From contig CM060887.1 in NCBI GenBank assembly GCA_030762935.1, forward strand, positions 14,934,501 through 14,998,500: 64,000 bases of DNA, read 5' to 3'. This document shows positions 59,033-64,000 of this stretch, one piece after another. A program made the translations under genes and the position numbers. The number at the start of each line of letters is the position of its first letter. Positions within the stretch are counted from its first letter, which is position 1. The stretch comes from Hymenopus coronatus (lineage: Eukaryota; Arthropoda; Insecta; Mantodea; Hymenopodidae). Under the pieces are notes generated by a model. That model searched no databases. It had not been told where the DNA came from and saw nothing but the letters and a program-made list of their open reading frames with translations.

Positions 59033-59371
59033 TACGTGTTCCATTCATGCGACTTCCTCTACATCTCTGAAACAAAGTATTCTTGAAAAGCTTATTCTTC
59101 TATCTGCAATCTTCGAGAGAAATTCGAGATTATTCTTGTATCTGCTAATCGAGAGAAGCAATAGCAGAGCACTTCAGGCACATTTTATCTTGATTACCAC
59201 GATTTGCTTTGGTAGCAATATTTTGTAGACAATATCACGTGAATGATAATAAGATTTTATTTTTTTATTCAGGGAATCTCAAAAGACATATTTCCGGTGA
59301 AATTTCGACATCGAATTTTTAGGTGGAGTACAATATATTTTCTAGCTATTATGTGCTTAGTACATGTAGAT
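59033..59371 (+). mobile_element. HE repeat, ends only, centre deleted
   Basis: TC-end block gtgttccattcatgcgac to cttctatctgc, then a jump to caggaatctcaaaagac and a decayed hairpin ending agtacatgtag, followed by (TTA)n. Confidence 0.75.
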
Positions 59372-59383
59372 TATTATTATTAT

Positions 59384-60772
59384 TATTATCATCATCAAAT
59401 TTAAAATGACAAGAGCAAGTGCTGATATCAAGACTTCGCATTGGACACACAAAACTTGCCCGTACCGCCATTTTCCTGAAGGAGCCTGCACCTGAATGCC
59501 AACACTGCCAAAAGACCTTAACCATCAAGCACCTCTTCACAGAATGCCCAGTTTATGAGGAAAAAAGGAGAGAGTACAATATGGCTACTCATCTTTCAAC
59601 AATATTCAATGACCAAAAAATCTTATGTGTACCATTCACATGACTTTCTCTATATCCCTGCAACAAATTATTCTTAAAAAACTTATACTTCTATTTACTT
59701 TATGTTAATCAGAAAAAATGAGCACAAATGGTCTTATTACTTGCTACCTTATAAGTAGAAGCGAAATAAGGGACTACCATAGGTTAAAATAATAGTCAAA
59801 AACTGGTTGCTATGTCAATGAAGTTCTTTTGTTTATATGGATAGGAGTTGACAAGTTCCTGTATGAGAAAAGTATAAGTTTTTCATAGCAGAAACCAAAA
59901 ATAAGGAATGTCTCAAAAACGCCGAACTCACGAAAAAAATGTATATAACATAAATTGTGTACTTTAACGTGCTCTACATTTTTTGTTTAGTAAGTTTTTG
60001 CCCATCTCTTACGGTTTAGCAGTTATTCAAAATTCAGTAAAATTCATCCAGAATAAACTACTCTTCAGAGGCTATTCCCAGAAAATTCAAGATATACATT
60101 TTATTTTCCAGGTAAATATGTTTGATATACGTTATTTTAATCAAAATCGTTAGAGCCATTTTAGATAAAATCAAAATGTTCAAAAAAAGTTCCATGTAAA
60201 GGGTAGTTTGGGGTGGGGGGATTTTTCTCAAAATTTCGTGTCGCATGCCTGGAACATACTAAACTTAAATACCAAGTTTGGTATTTTACCGACTTTTCGT
60301 TTTTGAGTTATTGTGTTCACAGGCACACGGACACACTGACACACACACACGCGCGCGCGGACCTTTTTGTGAAAATGCTTTTTTTGATATTGGGGACCCT
60401 AAAACATATATTTCCGGTGAAATCTCTGTATCGATTTTTTGGGTGGAGTGCAATACCTTTCCTATACACTATGTACATAGTGCGTATAGAGAAAGTAAAA
60501 AAAGATTAAGAGTGTCTTAAAATTTCTTCATTCAACATCACTATACGACAAACTGTAATTGTAAACATGCATACAGAATTTCCTTTGTTAAACGCTCTTT
60601 ATGTATTCTATCTTAACAATGTTATTGTAATTGATTGTATTGATTTCCATACATTGCAATGGCTATTTATGTGATGTGTTATAATGACTTGTAATTAACT
60701 GTTGTACAATTCTGTTTTTTATGTCGCAAAAAAAAACCAATAAAAGCGACAGTAAAAAAACAAATAAAAAAA
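59384..60772 (+). pseudogene. Jockey/I-like LINE 3' end, split by an HE copy
   Basis: The first part (to 59620) encodes SRLRIGHTKLARTAIFLKEP, then CQHCQKTLTIKHLFTECPVY (a C-x2-C, H, C finger) and EEKRREYNMATHLSTIFNDQ. The HE copy 59621-60497 interrupts at an A-run. The frame resumes after it as KIKSVLKFLHSTSLYDKL and a stop at about 60556, the usual short ending of such LINE proteins. A 3' untranslated region and an A-rich tail run to about 60772. The upstream reverse transcriptase is missing, replaced by an ATT/ATC tract at 59371-59397. Confidence 0.82.
59621..60497 (+). mobile_element. HE repeat, complete copy inside a LINE reading frame
   Basis: Starts TCTTATGTGTACCATTC after six A's and ends gtatagagaaagt before seven A's. 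G-tract at about 60214-60219, CA/CG tract at 60338-60358. Because the host coding frame is known, this copy gives the cleanest boundaries. Confidence 0.93.
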
Positions 60773-60884
60773 TAATGGTTTTATTTATGAGCACTTTTTA
60801 ACTACTGCGGTTCTTAGTGTTGTATTCTGTATTGGGCTGAAAGAACACTTCATTTTGCTCAAAGGTCTTTTTATCAGGCTGCTT

Positions 60885-61005
60885 TACTTCCCTTGCGAAG
60901 AAAGCCGTGCTAAGAATTTTTACGCCCGGAAAAAATCCATTGTCCTCCACCGGGTTTTAAACCACGACCTTGAGAACCAGAGGCTATCATGTTACCTCTA
61001 GACGT
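60885..61005 (-). mobile_element. SINE-5, tRNA-derived, copy 2
   Basis: Shares ctgctttacttcccttgcg, aaagccgtgctaagaattt and the ccaccgggttttaaacc region with 27215-27345. Confidence 0.6.
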
Positions 61006-61014
61006 ATATAACGA

Positions 61015-61042
61015 CTAGTATACGTGTAGGGAAAGTAAAAAC
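61015..61042 (+). mobile_element. HE repeat, hairpin-end remnant
   Basis: Only tagtatacgtgtagggaaag and following A's remain. Confidence 0.5.
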
Positions 61043-62339
61043 CTCTGGCCTGATAAGACACAAACTCTAAATCGTCAAAGTATTTATTAGTACTGGCCAT
61101 GGGCAGCTACTCTCGTTTGTTTCAAATATTATTGGCGACATCCACGAACAACGGTCGCTCCAAATTCGTACAGCATGTCCGCTGTTATCGTATCTAGGAA
61201 AGCAAGTTGACAAAGATTTATCAGATTTCCACAACTTTGGCTCCCCATTTCATTTCTAGCTCCTACACTCCTTTTCCCTCCCCGCCAATTTCTCCTCGTG
61301 GGTGATTGGTTGTCCATCACGGAGCCGAGAAAGAAATTGCATTTTCTCGCTGGCGGGGACTGTACGTGGAAAAGTTGGAGAGATGTGACTTCCAGTTTGG
61401 ATTAGTCGCTCAGGTTCGAGGCTTTTTCCTCCTTGAGAAAGTCTGGTAGGGGGGTCACGGCTTATACTTTTGATTAGACAGAATGGCGGTCACGTCCACT
61501 TTGGTGGGGGAGCGGAAGGAGGGTTCAAGACAAGATGCTTGCTGCTGCTGGCTCTGAGGGATGTTTCATATCTCTAATGGCCAGGGTGTGCGTGAGCAGG
61601 GACGTGGGTGCGAACAATACGGACCCCAACGCGACATTACCAACTTATTTTTATAAAATAATTTACACCGCACATGTTGCCTTTATCACTTAACTTTCTA
61701 TAACAGTATTCCTTAATCTGAGCAGCATTTCCAGCCTTGGAGAATAATCATTTGACAACAGCATGGTTCTACAATCACTGACATTCAGGATGGACTAATA
61801 AACCTGTCGACTTTCTCAAATTGTACACAGCATTGCATTCGCGGATGAATAGAGTATGCTTAATGGCCATTTCAAAAATTCAAACTACGGCGCAACAGCT
61901 ACCGGCCGGCCGCTGCGTCCCCCATCTCGGCCCACGACAAGCATCATGGCTGGGGTCCAGTATTGGATGGTGAGACGTGAGTCCCTCCTGACCGGTTAAT
62001 GCAGGGAAGACTGCTTCGGCTTCCTGAGACAAGAACGCTGGAAGTTGATGAAGTCTGGGTTTATCGGCGATATGCATCCATTTATCACACGGTTTGAGGT
62101 CACCAACTAATATTGTTGGTCCCTCTGTTGACTATCACGTCAACATTAAGAAGACTGACAATGTTCAGCTTCCCGCTTCTGTGAGGACTCATTCTATAAA
62201 ATACTAACACCACCACTCCCCAAGACGTGAAACAGGACTGACCACTATGGCGCGGTCAACACAATAAAATGACATGAAATAAACACAACCAAAATAAATG
62301 CATTTGTATTTAACATTCAATTGGTCCCCACAAGAAACT
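61043..62339. other. 1.3-kb unrecognised segment, GC-richer
   Basis: Base composition is less AT-rich than the HE regions. Short frames at 61129-61320 and 61880-62077 (minus) show no known motif. No repeat partner in the window. Confidence 0.4.
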
Positions 62340-62455
62340 CACGAGGCTGATTGAATCCCGGATCTGGTCTCCCAGCGATGGAAAACTCCCCTCGCCGGTA
62401 CTGGGAACAGAACTCAAGTCTTCCGCTTGGCTAGCAACCGCGCTAAGGAGACATT
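62340..62455 (-). mobile_element. Possible tRNA-like SINE head
   Basis: The minus strand shows ccttagcgcggttgctagcc (A-box-like) and gagttctgttccc (B-box-like) about 30 bp apart, with gggattcaatcag further on. Single copy. Confidence 0.35.
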
Positions 62456-62739
62456 GACATTTACATATCGTTTTTTTGGAACATTATTGGATGCCATGCA
62501 TTAAACAGAACGCCCTAAAATCCCTTAATCATTTCTGGAAGGAACAGTTTAATTCTAAATACAATGTCTGTAGTGTCAAAGACAACACTGAATCAGATCA
62601 CTCCAGTTCGACATGACTGCCTTCATTTCTAAGCAGAGTTGTCATCTCTTCTCAGTGCACCTGAACACACTTGTAACATAGCTGGGGTAAGTGTACGACG
62701 CCAAAACCCGTTCCTGCAGCTGTTGCAAATTCCCCATCC

Positions 62740-62915
62740 TTACTTTGTACACTTATAACAACTAAAGACACGCTTTGCGCTGTGAGTTTGCTCAAAATAT
62801 TGACGGGGACTCGGGTCTTTCGACAATTTCCACTGGTGTCATCCTGGCACAACATACTAGGCAAGCCGATTCACCCTTCATACCCGTTCAACGCTCCATC
62901 AGAACAGATTGACTT
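62740..62915. repeat. Family-7 cassette, distant copy
   Basis: cgctgtgagtttgctcaaaa, tgacggggactcgggtc, tcctggcacaacatac and cgttcaacgctccatcag match the second half of the units at 23018-23398 and 24116-24585. Confidence 0.65.
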
Positions 62916-63199
62916 GTATACACAAGTATTAATTATATTCACCTCGTGCACGAATTACCTTGGCATTAGAACTTGAGTATGAAATATTAACCTAATTTTG
63001 TGCCATCCGGTGAGAGAGGTCGAGTATTGTTCAACCAGATAGTTTGGGGAACCAGTTCGGAACCCAGAACTTCAGTTATCCTAGGTTATTTTTCATGCCT
63101 ATCCACTTCTCTTCACATAGCAAATAGGTGGAAGACATGGATGGAGTCAGCGAAAAGACCTTACCATAAAATATTTACCTGCGTATTTTTAATGTCTTT

Positions 63200-63300
63200 G
63201 AATGTACACCTGTCGCTTGATCTGACCCCCCCCCCATTTCAAGAAGTCCAAGGGCATTAAATCAAGAGAACGTGTTGCCCAGAACCGTGGTGAGCCTCGC
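63200..63300 (-). pseudogene. DDE transposase fragment (third-acid region)
   Basis: The minus-strand peptide from about 63292 reads RFWATRSLDLMPLDFLKWG. It resembles the conserved 'WPPRSPDLxPLDFFLWG'-type block around the last catalytic aspartate of a class of arthropod DDE transposases. A G-run (C-run on + at 63226-63234) then disturbs the frame. No further part of the gene is certain. Confidence 0.5.
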
Positions 63301-63682
63301 CTAATCCTGGGCATTTCTCGTCTTTACGTACAATGTGCGCAAGGTGAGATGAGGTCTTGTTGAAACACTTCGAGTCCACAACATTGTCGGGCAGCAGGAA
63401 TAAATTGCTCAAGCCCGGTTTCATAAATCATCCGATATGACCAGGCGGGTTATGTGACGTTAAACTGTAATTTAAAGAATTTACAGTAATCTACTGTTCC
63501 AGCAAGATCCGTTCGTTGACGCTATAAATATTGACTGCAAAAAGTAGCGCATGTTTGTACTCATTTGTTTTTTAAAACTAATCTACGATCAATATCAAAA
63601 TTCTGATCAACATTGGATTACACAGATTTTGCAGTGCTCTTGTGGGTCAAGATACATTTTGAATTTGAAAAATGACACAAAA
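63301..63682. other. Unrecognised spacer
   Basis: May include more of the transposase fragment, but nothing is readable with confidence. Confidence 0.35.
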
Positions 63683-64000
63683 CTTGATGTGTTTCATTCA
63701 CATTACTTTCTCTACATCGCTGCAACAAATTATTTTTAAAACTCATACTCTTCTACCTACTTTATGATAATCGAGATAAACATTAGCAGAAAGTGTCTTA
63801 ATTACTTGCTTCCTAAGTAGAAGGTAAATAAGGAAATACACGATAGTGATATCTTTAAAAAGCTAGTTCCCATGTAGTTGAAATCCGTTCCTATGTAGGG
63901 CCAGGAGTCCACAACTTTCCGTGTGAGAAAAACTTAAGTATTTTAAATTTCAAACAAATAACAAGGAATATCTCAGAAATGGCTAATTCCACGAAAAAAA
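63683..64000 (+). mobile_element. HE repeat, left part, cut by the window edge
   Basis: TC end cttgatgtgtttcattcac, then ctttctctacatcgctgc. Runs off the window at the ccacgaaaaaaa block. Confidence 0.88.

Noticed and set aside
61129..61320. Possible exon in the GC-richer right-hand segment
   Set aside because: No recognisable domain, splice context or codon pattern distinguishes it from chance.

Overview
This looks like non-coding, repeat-dense nuclear DNA of an animal, most likely an arthropod (an insect is my best guess, not proven). It is AT-rich, has no ordered prokaryotic genes, and no open frame exceeds about 165 codons. I recognise no host exon, rRNA gene or true tRNA gene. What can be read is transposable-element sequence: mariner-type transposase pseudogenes, non-LTR retrotransposon 3' fragments, several tRNA-derived SINE families, microsatellites, and one dominant short repeat.

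The dominant repeat, here called HE (hairpin-ended element, a working label), occurs about 50 times on both strands as complete copies of roughly 690-900 bp and as fragments. By hand tally it fills about half of the window. One end (the TC end) starts TCTGATGTGTTCCATT after an A-run and soon shows ACTTTCTCTAC. The other end (the hairpin end) is a 40-bp imperfect palindrome whose outer arm is the inverse, GTAGAGAAAGT, followed by A's. An internal CA-rich microsatellite lies about 150-200 bp inside the hairpin end. Strand '+' below means TC end at left. The layout (subterminal inverted motif at one end, hairpin carrying its partner at the other, microsatellite, AT insertion site, no clear target duplication beyond the A/T run) resembles the non-autonomous Helentron-type rolling-circle elements typified by Drosophila DINE-1. 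That classification is inference; no Rep/helicase gene is in the window.

Region by region: 0-2.5 kb holds a decayed mariner and a decayed SINE. 2.4-7.9 kb holds HE copies, a second interspersed repeat (family 2) and a SINE. 8.66-9.20 kb is a 543-bp deleted mariner with about 85-bp inverted ends and TA flanks. 9.2-21.7 kb is HE copies with a second mariner pseudogene at 14.3-15.4 kb. 21.7-27.8 kb is a SINE-rich block with direct duplications and a LINE-in-SINE-in-HE nest. 27.8-42.9 kb is mostly HE, including a 1.6-kb head-to-head inverted pair at 33.2-34.8 kb. 43.5-44.2 kb is a third mariner. 44.6-56.1 kb is HE plus SINEs, with one HE interrupted twice by other HE copies at its own T-runs. 56.7-60.8 kb holds two Jockey-like LINE 3' fragments, the second split by an HE copy. 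61-63.7 kb is mostly unrecognised, and an HE begins at the right edge.

Nothing here works together as a pathway. The biology is a record of repeated, nested transposition: SINE, LINE and HE copies are inserted in each other, HE preferentially in A/T runs and often in itself. HE copies fall into at least two subfamilies with different but still base-paired terminal hairpins, and some copies combine ends from both.
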